Below, one piece after another: positions 1 to 9,223 of a DNA stretch of 64,000 nt. A program made the position numbers and the translations under genes. Position 1 is the stretch's first letter; every line of letters begins with the position of its first letter. Location: assembly GCA_038327195.1 (NCBI GenBank), contig JBBQKU010000006.1, positions 1 through 64,000 on the forward strand, in the 5' to 3' direction. This stretch comes from UBA4416 sp038327195. GTDB taxonomy: Bacteria; Bacteroidota; Bacteroidia; B-17B0; Aurantibacillaceae. The notes under the pieces are model-generated. The model ran no database searches. It was not told the origin of the DNA and saw only the letters and a list, made by a program, of their open reading frames with translations.

Positions 1-189
1 ATCCGTAATCTATCAGATAAATTTCATGTTGTGATGTTGGATTCGGATAAAAATTCAGAAGCGGAACAAATGGCATTGTTACCTTTTAGGTTAAGTGATT
101 ATCAATTAACGAAACCAAGCGAGATTGTATTAACAAATACAGCTATAGGTTATAACACTATGATAGTGTTAAAAGTAATATGGAGATAA
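1..189 (+). CDS. C-terminal end of an unidentified protein (partial)
   Basis: An open frame runs from the window edge (frame 1) to a TAA at 187-189 and gives the last 62 residues of a protein whose start lies outside. The visible part mixes hydrophobic and polar residues and ends in a beta-rich stretch (YNTMIVLKVIWR). I see no diagnostic motif. The gene is oriented away from the minus-strand genes that follow. I do not recognise the family. That it is coding is inferred only from the uninterrupted frame and sensible composition up to the stop. Confidence 0.55.
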   Translation: MRNLSDKFHVVMLDSDKNSEAEQMALLPFRLSDYQLTKPSEIVLTNTAIGYNTMIVLKVIWR

Positions 190-208
190 TTGAGGTTTTA
201 GGTAATTT

Positions 209-259
209 ATGAAAAAAATATTTTTTATAATAGTCCTATTTCAAGGTGTGTCATACTGA
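209..259 (+). pseudogene. Truncated gene start: signal-peptide remnant
   Basis: An ATG at 209 opens a 16-residue reading frame (MKKIFFIIVLFQGVSY) that looks exactly like the start of a Bacteroidota signal peptide: two lysines, then a hydrophobic core. It runs into a repeat-like sequence at about 249-277 and stops at 257-259. The likely reading is the 5' remnant of an exported-protein gene cut by insertion of, or recombination at, the repeat. No continuation of the protein is visible in the next 150 bp. It may also be a chance ORF. Confidence 0.3.
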
Positions 260-277
260 ACTTGATTCAGCATATCT
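249..277. repeat. Small hairpin repeat, REP-like
   Basis: This is a short palindromic sequence, core CTGAACTTGATTCAG, with stem CTGAA/TTCAG and partly paired flanks. From memory it resembles short palindromes scattered in Bacteroidota intergenic regions; this was not checked. It lies within the 190-415 gap, which otherwise holds only AT-rich sequence and an inverted pair ACCCTGAA (about 281-288) / TTCAGGGT (about 392-399) enclosing some 100 bp. Confidence 0.4.
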
Positions 278-415
278 GAAGACCCTGAATTAAGTACTGT
301 GTTCACTAACGGTTTGGGGATTATTTTAATTTATTACATTTACACCTTGGAATTGAGCATTTATAATGTGTTATTTGTAAAGGAATAATTCTTCAGGGTT
401 CAAAAACGATTAAAC

Positions 416-1168
416 TTATCCTTCAAAAGTGACAGAAAAAATAACCATACGAGAGTTTACTTTATCTACACTGTTTGAAAATATATTTGGACTTTTATTC
501 AGTAAGTTTTTAGTTCCATTTAAAATCTTGCATTCTAATCCTAATTTAAAATACTGTAAATAAAAATCAACACCAGCACCGCCACTGTAAAAAAAATCGT
601 CACGTTTTAAATTTACCGCATCATCTAATTGATTTCCTCCAGTAGCACTTGATGGCTTTTTTTTAGAAGCCAAATCAAGTGAATACCCACCACCGATAAT
701 TACAAATGCGCCAAAATTATCAAGTCTTTTAGATTGTAATTTTAATTCTAATGGAAAAATTAAGAATGTTGATTCAACTGTTTTTTTATAAATTTTTGTG
801 CTATCATGTCTCGCATTTTCTAATGTATATTGTATACCTCTTGAGGCGAAACTTATGTTTGGTGTAAAGCGTAATCTAATATATTGATGAAGTCTAAAAT
901 CTGAAATTATTCCTAAAGCAAATCCTGGATCAGAATGTGAGTAAACTGTTTTCATTCCATATTTAGTTGTTCCAATTAATGTATCGGGAAACGCGGAATT
1001 TTTTACAGTATGAATTTTAAAATTTGTTTTATTGTAAGCTAATGCAAACCCAAAGTGCATTTTGTTTTTGTAAAACTTTGGTAAATTAACTCCACTCTCT
1101 TCTTTATGTTGAGAAAATAATTGATTAACAATCAAACAGAAAAAAAATATGTATGTATAGTGTTTCAA
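416..1168 (-). CDS. porT: PorT-like outer-membrane beta-barrel protein (T9SS)
   Basis: The 250-residue protein has an N-terminal signal peptide (cleavage near FSQ) followed by a predicted beta-barrel. It keeps phrases I associate with PorT of the type IX secretion system: the HFGFALAYNKTNFKI strand, RLRFTPNISFASRG, the ESTFLIFPLELKLQSKR segment and a C-terminal strand ending in phenylalanine-rich FSVTFEG. PorT is needed for assembly or function of T9SS in the outer membrane. The only reasonable start is TTG at 1168; no in-frame ATG precedes the signal peptide. Other T9SS-related genes occur in the window (PorG-like at 53.7 kb, PorP-like at 41.5 kb, cargo at 36 and 54.5 kb). A generic PorT-family barrel is the main alternative. 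Confidence 0.75.
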   Translation of the reverse strand: MKHYTYIFFFCLIVNQLFSQHKEESGVNLPKFYKNKMHFGFALAYNKTNFKIHTVKNSAFPDTLIGTTKYGMKTVYSHSDPGFALGIISDFRLHQYIRLRFTPNISFASRGIQYTLENARHDSTKIYKKTVESTFLIFPLELKLQSKRLDNFGAFVIIGGGYSLDLASKKKPSSATGGNQLDDAVNLKRDDFFYSGGAGVDFYLQYFKLGLECKILNGTKNLLNKSPNIFSNSVDKVNSRMVIFSVTFEG

Positions 1169-1206
1169 TTAATTACTAAAACGTAAGATTTATGTTTTTA
1201 TTATAA

Positions 1207-1842
1207 TTAACTTATAGGCAGTTCTGTTATTGGTTTAGGTTTAAATAATAGCTTTTGAAAAACTAAAATAATACCAACACCAAAAGAAATAGCCATATCG
1301 GCAAAGTTAAAAATGGCACTAAAAAACTCGAAATGTTCGCCACCCCATATTGGCAACCAATTTGGTAATTGACCATCAAACATTGGAAAGTAAAACATAT
1401 CTACTACATGTCCTTGCAAAAACCCTGCATAACCACCTAGCGGACTCATAAACTGAGCCACATCGTAATCCGTACTTGCACTAAACATGAGACCATAAAA
1501 AGCAGAATCTAAAATATTTCCTAAAGCCCCAGCTAATATTAAGGCAACACATACGATAAAAACTTTATGTTCTCCTTCATTTACTATTTTCTTAATGTAC
1601 ATAAATCCAGCAATCACAGCTAAGATTCTGAAAACACTAAGCGCTAATTTCCCATAATTACCTCCAAACTCTAAACCGAAAGCCATACCTGGATTTTCTG
1701 TAAAAGTAATGCGGCTCCAATCGCCAATAATACGGCAAACTTCACCCGTTGGAAAATGGGATTTAATATATAGTTTAATACTCTGGTCAATAAACAATAC
1801 CAGAAAAATAGTAATTATGGGGAGTTTATATTTGTTTAGCAT
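1207..1842 (-). CDS. lspA: Lipoprotein signal peptidase (signal peptidase II)
   Basis: LspA is an inner-membrane aspartyl protease that removes signal peptides from prolipoproteins after lipidation. The protein has four hydrophobic segments and the two catalytic-aspartate blocks: GALGNILDS and FNFADMAIS near the C terminus. TENPGMAFG matches the conserved N-terminal block. The frame is open back to a TTG at 1914, but that extension runs through a perfect 15-bp hairpin (1858-1890), so I start at the ATG at 1842, giving 211 residues. It lies just downstream of the DksA-like gene, on the same strand and separated by that hairpin. Bacteroidota LspA proteins are longer than the E. coli enzyme (164 aa), so the length is normal. 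Confidence 0.93.
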   Translation of the reverse strand: MLNKYKLPIITIFLVLFIDQSIKLYIKSHFPTGEVCRIIGDWSRITFTENPGMAFGLEFGGNYGKLALSVFRILAVIAGFMYIKKIVNEGEHKVFIVCVALILAGALGNILDSAFYGLMFSASTDYDVAQFMSPLGGYAGFLQGHVVDMFYFPMFDGQLPNWLPIWGGEHFEFFSAIFNFADMAISFGVGIILVFQKLLFKPKPITELPIS

Positions 1843-1857
1843 ATAGCTTGTAAAAGC

Positions 1858-1893
1858 AAAAAGGTTATCTTTTGTAAAGATAACCTTTTTTTT
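1858..1893 (-). terminator. Intrinsic terminator after the dksA-like gene
   Basis: A perfect 15-bp inverted repeat (1858-1872 and 1876-1890) with a 3-base loop has core GGTTATC/GATAACC and is flanked by A/T runs on both sides. On the minus strand it follows the DksA-like stop codon and is followed by TTTTTGCTTTT. The long T-run on the plus side means it could also act on plus-strand transcripts. Confidence 0.8.
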
Positions 1894-1931
1894 AAGCCAT
1901 GTAATAAAATTCAAATTTGATCTTTGGCAAA

Positions 1932-3092
1932 CTATTGACTCAATTTAGCATCAATACTTAAAGTAGCGTGAGGTACTGAACGTAAACGTTCTTTTGGAAT
2001 TAATTTACCAGTTACTCTACAAATACCATACGTTTTGTTTTCAATACGCATTAAAGCATTTTTTAAATTCACAATATATTTTTCTTGACGAATTGCTAAT
2101 TGAGCAGTTTCTTCTTTTGATAAAACATCAGAGCCATCTTCTAATAATTTAAATGAAGGAGATGTGTCATCAGTTCCATGATTATCAGCGTTAGAAAGTG
2201 TTTGTTTTAATAAATCAAAATCTACTTGAGCCTCTTTTAATTTTGTAATAATTAATTCTTTGAATTCTGTTAATTCTTTATCAGAATATCTTGTACGATT
2301 ATCATCCGTATTTAAAAAAGGTTTTGGTTGAGCTGCTTGAGGTTTTTTTATTAACGGTTTTGTAATATCAATATGTAATGGACGGTTTCTAATATAGTTT
2401 TCTGATCCAGATGAACGCCCTTCACTTTTTTTACGTCTGCCACGGCCACGTTTTTCTGGAATTTCATCATCATCATCATCATCAATTGGAATTCCACCAC
2501 CCTCTAAATCTAAAACAGGTGCTTCATCCAAATCTACATCAACTACAGCATCATCTTCATCATCAGCCTTATCATAATCATCTTTTACATCAACATCAGA
2601 ATCATCATCTTCTTCAGGCTCAACATCATCGTCTTCATCATCTTCTTTTTTGCCTTTTTTACCTGCTTTAGCAGGTTTTGATGCTTTTTTAGTAGATTTT
2701 TTAGCAATGGCATCAATTGGTTTGCCTTTTACAACAGGCTTAGCAATTTCTTTTGCAGCTTTCTTAATTTCAACTTTTTTAGGAGTGGGTTTAGCTATAA
2801 CTTTAACAACAACTTTTTTAGGAGCAGGTTTTGTAGACTTAACTACTTTTTTAGGAACGTTTTTTATCACTTTTTTAGGGGCTGGTTTTGGTGCAGGTTT
2901 TTTTGCAACAACTTTTTTAGCTGTTGGTTTTGGCGCAGGTTTCACAACTTTTTTAGGAGCTGGTTTAGTTGGTTTAGCTATTTTTTTAACAGGCTTTGCT
3001 GCAGCTTTTTTAGGAGCTGGTTTTTTTGCAACAACTTTTTTAGGAGCGGGTTTGCTTGCTTTTTTAGCAGGTTTTACTATTTTCTTTGCCAT
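1932..3092 (-). CDS. DksA/TraR-family protein with long Lys-rich and acidic N-terminal region
   Basis: The 386-residue protein has three parts. Residues 1-150 are a low-complexity tract of repeated KPAPKK/VVAKKPAPKK units, like histone H1 tails. Residues about 150-225 are strongly acidic, with runs of Asp and Glu, then a basic KRGRGRRKK patch. The last 120 residues are a TraR/DksA-type domain: a coiled-coil hairpin, then YGICRVTGKLIPKERL, the degenerate zinc-finger segment seen in Bacteroidota homologues, which lacks the full four-cysteine set. DksA-type proteins bind RNA polymerase through the secondary channel. The basic tail suggests nucleic-acid binding; that is inference. The start is ATG 3092. 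It sits between ileS and lspA on the same strand, an arrangement compatible with one transcript. The repeat tract may vary in length between strains. Confidence 0.8.
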   Translation of the reverse strand: MAKKIVKPAKKASKPAPKKVVAKKPAPKKAAAKPVKKIAKPTKPAPKKVVKPAPKPTAKKVVAKKPAPKPAPKKVIKNVPKKVVKSTKPAPKKVVVKVIAKPTPKKVEIKKAAKEIAKPVVKGKPIDAIAKKSTKKASKPAKAGKKGKKEDDEDDDVEPEEDDDSDVDVKDDYDKADDEDDAVVDVDLDEAPVLDLEGGGIPIDDDDDDEIPEKRGRGRRKKSEGRSSGSENYIRNRPLHIDITKPLIKKPQAAQPKPFLNTDDNRTRYSDKELTEFKELIITKLKEAQVDFDLLKQTLSNADNHGTDDTSPSFKLLEDGSDVLSKEETAQLAIRQEKYIVNLKNALMRIENKTYGICRVTGKLIPKERLRSVPHATLSIDAKLSQ

Positions 3093-3109
3093 ATTCTTTT
3101 TTTAATAAA

Positions 3110-6100
3110 TTAATTTAATTTTTCAATAGAAATAAGAGTAGAGACCAGTTCATCAACTTCAACGGCATTTGCGGTAGTTAGTGTTAAATTTTTTACAACT
3201 TGCAAATCGCCTGTCAAGGTTTCGGCGCAAATATAGTTCAAATTATTTTGAATGGCAGTATCTAAAGCATCATTTTGTTGAATTTTAACCAAAATCTTGT
3301 CAGTTAGTGCCAATCCTGTCTCTTTTCTAAGGTTTTGTATGCGGTTTACCAATTCTCGGGCTAACCCTTCTTCACGCAAAGCATCAGTTAGTGTGATGTC
3401 GAGCGCAACCGTTATTTGGCCACTATTTGCCACTTTCCAACCCGGAATATCAACAGGGATTATTTCTACGTCTTCAGTTTCTAAAACGATTTCATCACCT
3501 TCTATGTTCATTTTAAAAAGCCCTGATTTTTCTATTTCAGTTATAATTAATTTGCCATTATCGTTTGCATAAGCTTGAACTGTTTTCATGTGTTTACCAC
3601 ATTTTTTACCTAATGTTTTAAAATTTAGTTTTAAGTTTTTTACAATTTGAACTTCAGCCTCAGTTACAAAGTCTAATTCTTTTACATTTACTTCTGCAAG
3701 TATAATATCTTTTACAGCTTCAACATTTTGTCTGAATTCATTATCCAATATTGGAATTTGAATTTTTTGTAATGGCTGACGAACTTTTAAATTTTCTTTT
3801 TTACGAATAGATAAAATCATCGAAGAAATTTTTTGAGCCATTTCCATTCGCTTCTCTAAACTCGAATCAATTACCTGAACGTTAGCTTTTGGAAATTCAG
3901 AAATATGAACCGAATCGACCTCGAGAGCCTCAGTTGGCGATTGTAAATTATTAAACAACCAATCAGAAAAGAAAGGAGCAACTGGACTCATTAATTGAGA
4001 CAATACCATTAAGCATTCGTGTAATGTTTCGTAAGCTGCTTTTTTATCTTCACTCATTTCGCCTTTCCAAAAACGGCGACGAGATAATCTGATATACCAA
4101 TTACTTAAATGTTCATCAACAAACTCCTCAATATATCTAGCAGCTTTATGTGGTTCAAAATTTTCGTATTGCTCAGTAACGTCTGCTATTAAACTATTTA
4201 ATTTTGATAAAATCCATCGGTCTAATTCTGCACGATTATTAAAAGGTACTGTGTTTTTTGTATCAACTATAAAACCATCTACATTTGAATACAAAGCAAA
4301 AAAACCATAAGTATTATAAAGCGTTCCAAATAATTTTCGTTGTACCTCACCAATGCCTTCTAGGTCAAACTTTAAGTTATCCCAAGGTGCTGCATTTGCT
4401 ACCATATACCAACGAGTGGCATCTGCGCCATATTTTTCGATAGTTACAAATGGGTCAATAACGTTACCTAAACGTTTACTCATTTTAACACCATTTTTAT
4501 CAAGCACTAAACCGTTAGATACGACATTTTTATAAGCAATAGAATCAAAATTCATTGTTGCAATGGCATGAAGTGTAAAAAACCATCCACGTGTTTGATC
4601 AACACCTTCTGCAATAAAATCAGCCGGATAATTTGTTCTATTATCAATTAATTCTTTGTTTTCGAAAGGATAGTGTAATTGCGCATAAGGCATAGCTCCC
4701 GAATCAAACCAAACATCAATTAAGTCAGTTTCGCGAATTAATTTTTTCCCATTTTTCTCTAAAACAATACTATCTGCATATGGTTTATGTAAATCAAACG
4801 TGTCATAATTTTCTTTTGAAAAATTACCTATTTCAAATTTAGCTAATGGATTTTCAGCCATTATGCCTTTTGATACAGCATTATCAATTTCTTTTTTTAA
4901 TTCTTCAGCACTTCCAATAACTAATTGTTCTGTTTTATCTTCACTTGTCCAAATAGGAATAGGAATTCCCCAAAAACGAGAACGTGATAAATTCCAATCA
5001 TTTAAGTTTTCAAGCCAATTACCAAAACGCCCTGTTCCAGTTGATTCTGGCTTCCAGTTGATTGTTTTGTTAAGTTCAATCATTCTATCTTTAGCGGCAG
5101 TTGATTTAATAAACCAACTATCTAAAGGATAATATAAAATTGGTTTATCAGTTCTCCAGCAGTGCGGATAACTATGCTCGTATGTTTCTTTTTTAAACAA
5201 CTTTCCTTCTTCTTGTAGTTTTAAAACAATACGCTCATCAACACTTAAATAAGATTTTAATTCTTTTATTTTACCAGCGCTTTCTAAAACTTGTTTTTGT
5301 TTTTCAAACTCAACTTGCTTTTCAGCATCGGTATGATAGGCTTCTTTTACATATTCTTCGCCGTATAGAAAAATACCGTCTTGTATTTCAGGTACAAATC
5401 TTCCTCGTTTATCAACAAGTGTTAATGAGTCAATGTTGTTTTGTTTAGCAACTCTAAAATCGTCTGCACCAAAGCTCGGTGCAATATGAACAATACCAGT
5501 ACCATCAGTTGTCGTTACAAAATCACCAACAATAACTTCAAAAGCTTTTCCTTCAGGTTTTACAAATGGCAATAATTGTTCGTACGAAATGCCTTCTAAA
5601 TCAGAGCCTTTGCAATGACCAACAATTTTAAAAGGAATGTTTTTATCGCCAGGTTTATAATCTTCAAATTTTAAATCGGTATGTTTTTCTGAAAAGTATT
5701 TATTTACTAAATCTTTTGCTAAAATAAATGTTTGTAGAATGCCACTGAATGGGTTAAACGATTCGATAAAAACGTAATCTATATCTTTTCCTACAGCTAA
5801 AGCGGTATTTGAAGGTAACGTCCAAGGAGTTGTAGTCCAAGCCATTATAAAAACATCTCCGTTTAAATTTTGAACTTTTAGCTTAGATACATCTTTTAAT
5901 TTAAACTGAACAGTTGCAGTTCTATCTTTTACATCTTTGTAACAGCCCGGTTGGTTTAATTCGTGTGAAGATAAACCAGTACCAGCTGCTGGAGAATAAG
6001 GTTGAATGGTAAAGCCTTTATATAATAAATCTTTTTTCGATAAATTTTGTAATAACCACCAAACACTTTCAATGTATTTATTATCATAAGTTACATAAGG

Positions 6101-6556
6101 ATCACTCATATCAACCCAATATCCCATTATGTCTGTCAAGTTTTCCCAAACATCAGTATATTTCATTACCTCTTTACGGCAAGCTTTATTATAATCTTCA
6201 ACAGAAATATATTTTGAAGAATTTTTATTTCCAATATCCTCTTTGGTAATACCTAACGTTTTTTCAACACCTAATTCAATTGGCAAACCATGCGTATCCC
6301 AACCAGCTTTACGTTTTACTTGATAGCCCTGTAACGTTTTGTAACGACAAAAAATATCTTTAATCGTTCTTCCCATAACGTGATGAATACCAGGCAAACC
6401 ATTTGCGCTTGGCGGACCTTCGTAAAAAACCCATGGCTTTTTTCCTTCGCGAGTAGAAATAGATTTTTCAAACGTGTTTTTTTCTTTCCACGATTGTAAA
6501 ATATCTTTTGTTATTTGAGATAAATTAAGTTGGTTGTATGTAGGGTATTTTTTCAT
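3110..6556 (-). CDS. ileS: Isoleucyl-tRNA synthetase
   Basis: This class I aminoacyl-tRNA synthetase charges tRNA-Ile. The HIGH-type signature is at residues 56-59 (GLPGIHHVMG context) and the KMSKS loop reads GVKMSKRLGNVIDP. MAWTTTPWTLPSN belongs to the CP1 editing domain, and WFDSGAMPYAQ and GVDQTRGWFFTLH are catalytic-core blocks. At 1148 residues it is clearly longer than the E. coli enzyme (938 aa) and resembles the longer, eukaryote-like IleRS class common in Bacteroidota. That class is associated with low mupirocin sensitivity; this is family knowledge, not shown here. The ATG at 6556 is the only plausible start. It is divergent from the phosphatase gene at 6708. Confidence 0.97.
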   Translation of the reverse strand: MKKYPTYNQLNLSQITKDILQSWKEKNTFEKSISTREGKKPWVFYEGPPSANGLPGIHHVMGRTIKDIFCRYKTLQGYQVKRKAGWDTHGLPIELGVEKTLGITKEDIGNKNSSKYISVEDYNKACRKEVMKYTDVWENLTDIMGYWVDMSDPYVTYDNKYIESVWWLLQNLSKKDLLYKGFTIQPYSPAAGTGLSSHELNQPGCYKDVKDRTATVQFKLKDVSKLKVQNLNGDVFIMAWTTTPWTLPSNTALAVGKDIDYVFIESFNPFSGILQTFILAKDLVNKYFSEKHTDLKFEDYKPGDKNIPFKIVGHCKGSDLEGISYEQLLPFVKPEGKAFEVIVGDFVTTTDGTGIVHIAPSFGADDFRVAKQNNIDSLTLVDKRGRFVPEIQDGIFLYGEEYVKEAYHTDAEKQVEFEKQKQVLESAGKIKELKSYLSVDERIVLKLQEEGKLFKKETYEHSYPHCWRTDKPILYYPLDSWFIKSTAAKDRMIELNKTINWKPESTGTGRFGNWLENLNDWNLSRSRFWGIPIPIWTSEDKTEQLVIGSAEELKKEIDNAVSKGIMAENPLAKFEIGNFSKENYDTFDLHKPYADSIVLEKNGKKLIRETDLIDVWFDSGAMPYAQLHYPFENKELIDNRTNYPADFIAEGVDQTRGWFFTLHAIATMNFDSIAYKNVVSNGLVLDKNGVKMSKRLGNVIDPFVTIEKYGADATRWYMVANAAPWDNLKFDLEGIGEVQRKLFGTLYNTYGFFALYSNVDGFIVDTKNTVPFNNRAELDRWILSKLNSLIADVTEQYENFEPHKAARYIEEFVDEHLSNWYIRLSRRRFWKGEMSEDKKAAYETLHECLMVLSQLMSPVAPFFSDWLFNNLQSPTEALEVDSVHISEFPKANVQVIDSSLEKRMEMAQKISSMILSIRKKENLKVRQPLQKIQIPILDNEFRQNVEAVKDIILAEVNVKELDFVTEAEVQIVKNLKLNFKTLGKKCGKHMKTVQAYANDNGKLIITEIEKSGLFKMNIEGDEIVLETEDVEIIPVDIPGWKVANSGQITVALDITLTDALREEGLARELVNRIQNLRKETGLALTDKILVKIQQNDALDTAIQNNLNYICAETLTGDLQVVKNLTLTTANAVEVDELVSTLISIEKLN

Positions 6557-6681
6557 AGTTATATTTCCATTTAAACAGTATCAAAAATGGAGAACGAATT
6601 TAATAATAAAAAGTGATTTGTTTTTATTTTCCTTAATTAAGAATGATGTTAATTTTTGACTGTTTTTACTTTGATTTATCC

Positions 6682-6689
6682 TATATTTG
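6682..6689 (+). promoter_or_regulatory. Putative -7 promoter element (TATATTTG)
   Basis: TATATTTG matches the Bacteroidota sigma-ABfr -7 consensus TAnnTTTG and lies 18 bases before the ATG at 6708. A TTTG sits 23 bases upstream, somewhat far for an ideal -33 box. It probably serves the phosphatase gene. Confidence 0.55.
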
Positions 6690-6707
6690 GTTATTCAGAA
6701 TTAAGAA

Positions 6708-8216
6708 ATGGCAATAGCAATAAACGCAACACTTAATAAACTTTTTAAAAACTCCAAAACAACTAAACGCGTAGTGGTTGTAGTGTTTGTAGCGATTTTT
6801 ATTTTAGCTTGTTACAATGTGGTTTCGTCTTATTTTATGTATTGTGAGCAAACACTTAATAAATTGGATGCGGTTGCCAAGACCTTGTCAACACAAATTG
6901 ATGGAAATAAGCATCAATTACTTTTGAACTCAAATAAAAAAGTTGGTGAAATTGAAACCAATGAAGAAAATGAGATTTATTATTTTATTCATAAGCAGTT
7001 AGCTTCAGCACAAAAGGCTAACAATCTAAAATCTGAGATTTCAACTTTAATTTATAACGATAGTTTAAAACAGTTTTTTTATGTTGTAAACTCTTCTTCT
7101 AAGCCCTATTATTTAGATAAATATTCTCAAAATCAGGAAGCGTTTCTTAAGTTTTATAAAACCGGAGGTATGTTACCAGAATATAGGGATGAATTTGGAA
7201 CTTGGTTAACCGCAATTTGCCCGTTGAAAGATAGTACTGGTATAGTTGTTGGAATTATTGAAGTTGATGAGCGCTACGACGATTTTTTAGATGTTATAGA
7301 CAAAGAGCTTTATGGAAAAATTGCTATTGCACTATTAATTTTTGCCATTATTGCCATTATTTTGTTGAGGTATTTGAGACAAATTTTATTAGGCGAAGAT
7401 GCCGTAAAAAAGGAATTGGAGCATTCATATGAAGTTATTAATCAGCACAACGAAGACATGCTGAATAGTATTAATTATGCAAAAAAAATACAAACAGCCA
7501 TTCTTCCTCCATTAGAAAGTATTAAAAAAAACATCCCAAATTCGTTTATCTTTTATTTACCTAAAGATATTGTTAGTGGCGATTTTTATTTTTTTAGAGA
7601 GTTAAAGGAACAAAACAAATATTTAATAGCGGCTTGTGATTGCACAGGACATGGTGTACCAGGTGCATTAATGAGTGTTATTGGCAGTAATTTTTTAGAA
7701 CAAATTGTAAATGAAAACACAATAAGTCCAGCCGAAATTTTAACTAAATTAAATCAATCAGTTATTAATACCTTAAAACAAGATGATTTAAAAAGTGAGA
7801 GTAGAGACGGGATGGATATTGCTATTTGTTTAATTGATAAAACAGCAAATACAATAACTTACGCAGGTGCAAACAGACCACTTTACAGTGTTGATTTAGA
7901 TGGTAATTGTAAAGAAACAAAGGGGGATAAACGACCAATTGGAGGATTAGACAATAGTTTGTTTAGATTTAGTGAACATACTTTTGAATTAAAGATTAAC
8001 GATAATTATTATTTATTTACAGATGGTTTTGTGGATCAGTTTGGTGGAGAAAAAGATAAAAAATTTACCACTAAAAGATTTAAAGAAATTTTAAGTTCAA
8101 TCTCAAAACTACCAATGAAAGAACAACTTGAAATCATTCAAAAATCATTTGTTAATTGGAAGGTTGCAAGCGCACAAACAGATGACGTATTGGTAATAGG
8201 ATTTAAAGTTGTTTAA
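6708..8216 (+). CDS. Membrane-anchored SpoIIE-type PP2C serine/threonine phosphatase
   Basis: Residues about 20-42 form a membrane anchor. An extracytoplasmic sensor-like region follows, with a second membrane segment near 200-220, a short linker helix (NSINYAKKIQTAILPP, typical of Bacteroidota SpoIIE proteins) and a C-terminal PP2C domain. The metal-binding motifs are intact: DIVSGDFYFF, ACDCTGHGVPGALMS, SRDGMDIAI and LFTDGFVDQFGG. Such enzymes dephosphorylate serine on anti-sigma antagonists or other regulatory partners. No partner gene is adjacent, so the target is unknown. A related phosphatase with TPR repeats instead of this sensor is at 16551-18551. The ATG at 6708 follows a good promoter. 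Confidence 0.88.
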   Translation: MAIAINATLNKLFKNSKTTKRVVVVVFVAIFILACYNVVSSYFMYCEQTLNKLDAVAKTLSTQIDGNKHQLLLNSNKKVGEIETNEENEIYYFIHKQLASAQKANNLKSEISTLIYNDSLKQFFYVVNSSSKPYYLDKYSQNQEAFLKFYKTGGMLPEYRDEFGTWLTAICPLKDSTGIVVGIIEVDERYDDFLDVIDKELYGKIAIALLIFAIIAIILLRYLRQILLGEDAVKKELEHSYEVINQHNEDMLNSINYAKKIQTAILPPLESIKKNIPNSFIFYLPKDIVSGDFYFFRELKEQNKYLIAACDCTGHGVPGALMSVIGSNFLEQIVNENTISPAEILTKLNQSVINTLKQDDLKSESRDGMDIAICLIDKTANTITYAGANRPLYSVDLDGNCKETKGDKRPIGGLDNSLFRFSEHTFELKINDNYYLFTDGFVDQFGGEKDKKFTTKRFKEILSSISKLPMKEQLEIIQKSFVNWKVASAQTDDVLVIGFKVV

Positions 8217-8330
8217 ATCAAAAATGCAAAACACAAAATATAATTATTTTGTGGCTGAATGGTAATATAACTTTTTAAAGAGTTATAGAGTTGTTTAAAA
8301 CGGACTTACATTTACATAAATAATAATACT

Positions 8331-9194
8331 ATGCAATTAACAATTTCTGATGTTTCAAAAACATATTCTAATGGCCTAAAGGCATTATCAAATGTAAATT
8401 TAACCATAGCTCCTGGCATGTTTGGTTTGTTGGGCCCAAATGGTGCTGGTAAATCAACATTAATGAGAACCATAGCAACGTTACAAGACCCAGACACTGG
8501 TAGTATTATGTTGGGTGATATTGATGTTGTAAAACAAAAAGAAGAGTTGCGAAAAGTACTAGGTTATTTGCCTCAGGATTTTGGTTTTTACCCCAAAGTT
8601 AATGCAGAGGATATGTTGCATCATTTTGCAGTATTAAAAGGGATTAATAATAAAAAAGAACGAAAAGATATTTGCGACGCATTATTAAATCAAACAAATT
8701 TATATGAGGCGCGTAAACGTAATTTAAGTGAATATTCTGGTGGAATGCGCCAACGATTTGGTATTGCGCAAGCTTTATTAGGAAACCCAAAATTAATTAT
8801 TGTAGATGAGCCAACAGCGGGTTTAGACCCAGCTGAAAGAAATCGTTTTCATAATATTTTAAGTGATTTAGGAGAAAACATCATTGTTATTTTATCAACG
8901 CATATTGTTGAAGATATTAAAAATTTGTGCCCACGTATGGTTATTATGAATCGTGGGCAAGTTTTATTAGACGCAAAGCCAAGTGATGCAATTCACCAAA
9001 TGAAAAATCAAATTTGGAGTATTAGTATTGATAAAACAGAATTAAATAGTTACAAGGATAAGTATAAAGTTATTTCAGCAAAAGTTGTTGAAGGAAAAGT
9101 ATTGTTGCATATCAAAAGTGATTCAATTCCGGATGCAAACTTCTCAATTGTAGAGCCAGACTTGGAAGATGTTTATTTTTCAAACATACTTTAA
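8331..9194 (+). CDS. ABC transporter ATP-binding protein
   Basis: This is a 287-residue ABC ATPase with Walker A GPNGAGKS (residues 35-42), Q-loop LPQDFGFY, signature YSGGMRQ (135-141), Walker B LIIVDEP (155-161), D-loop and STHIVED switch. It resembles CcmA/NatA-type ATPases of drug or antibiotic exporters. The next gene, 29 bp downstream on the same strand, encodes a permease fused to an M1-type peptidase, so the two almost certainly form one transporter. The substrate is unknown. Confidence 0.93.
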   Translation: MQLTISDVSKTYSNGLKALSNVNLTIAPGMFGLLGPNGAGKSTLMRTIATLQDPDTGSIMLGDIDVVKQKEELRKVLGYLPQDFGFYPKVNAEDMLHHFAVLKGINNKKERKDICDALLNQTNLYEARKRNLSEYSGGMRQRFGIAQALLGNPKLIIVDEPTAGLDPAERNRFHNILSDLGENIIVILSTHIVEDIKNLCPRMVIMNRGQVLLDAKPSDAIHQMKNQIWSISIDKTELNSYKDKYKVISAKVVEGKVLLHIKSDSIPDANFSIVEPDLEDVYFSNIL

Positions 9195-9223
9195 TTTATT
9201 TTAACCTCACTTAAGCTTTAATT

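Noticed and set aside
1843..1914. N-terminal extension of lspA from TTG 1914
   Set aside because: It would translate through a perfect 15-bp terminator hairpin; ATG 1842 gives a normal LspA start.
2411..2671. Plus-strand ORF with very His-rich protein
   Set aside because: It is antisense to the Asp-rich acidic domain of the DksA-like gene (GAT codons read as ATC/CAT), so the histidine runs are a translation artefact.
2650..3105. Plus-strand ORF with hydrophobic FLGAGF-type repeats
   Set aside because: Antisense shadow of the Lys/Ala/Pro repeat tract of the DksA-like gene; no start signal or promoter.
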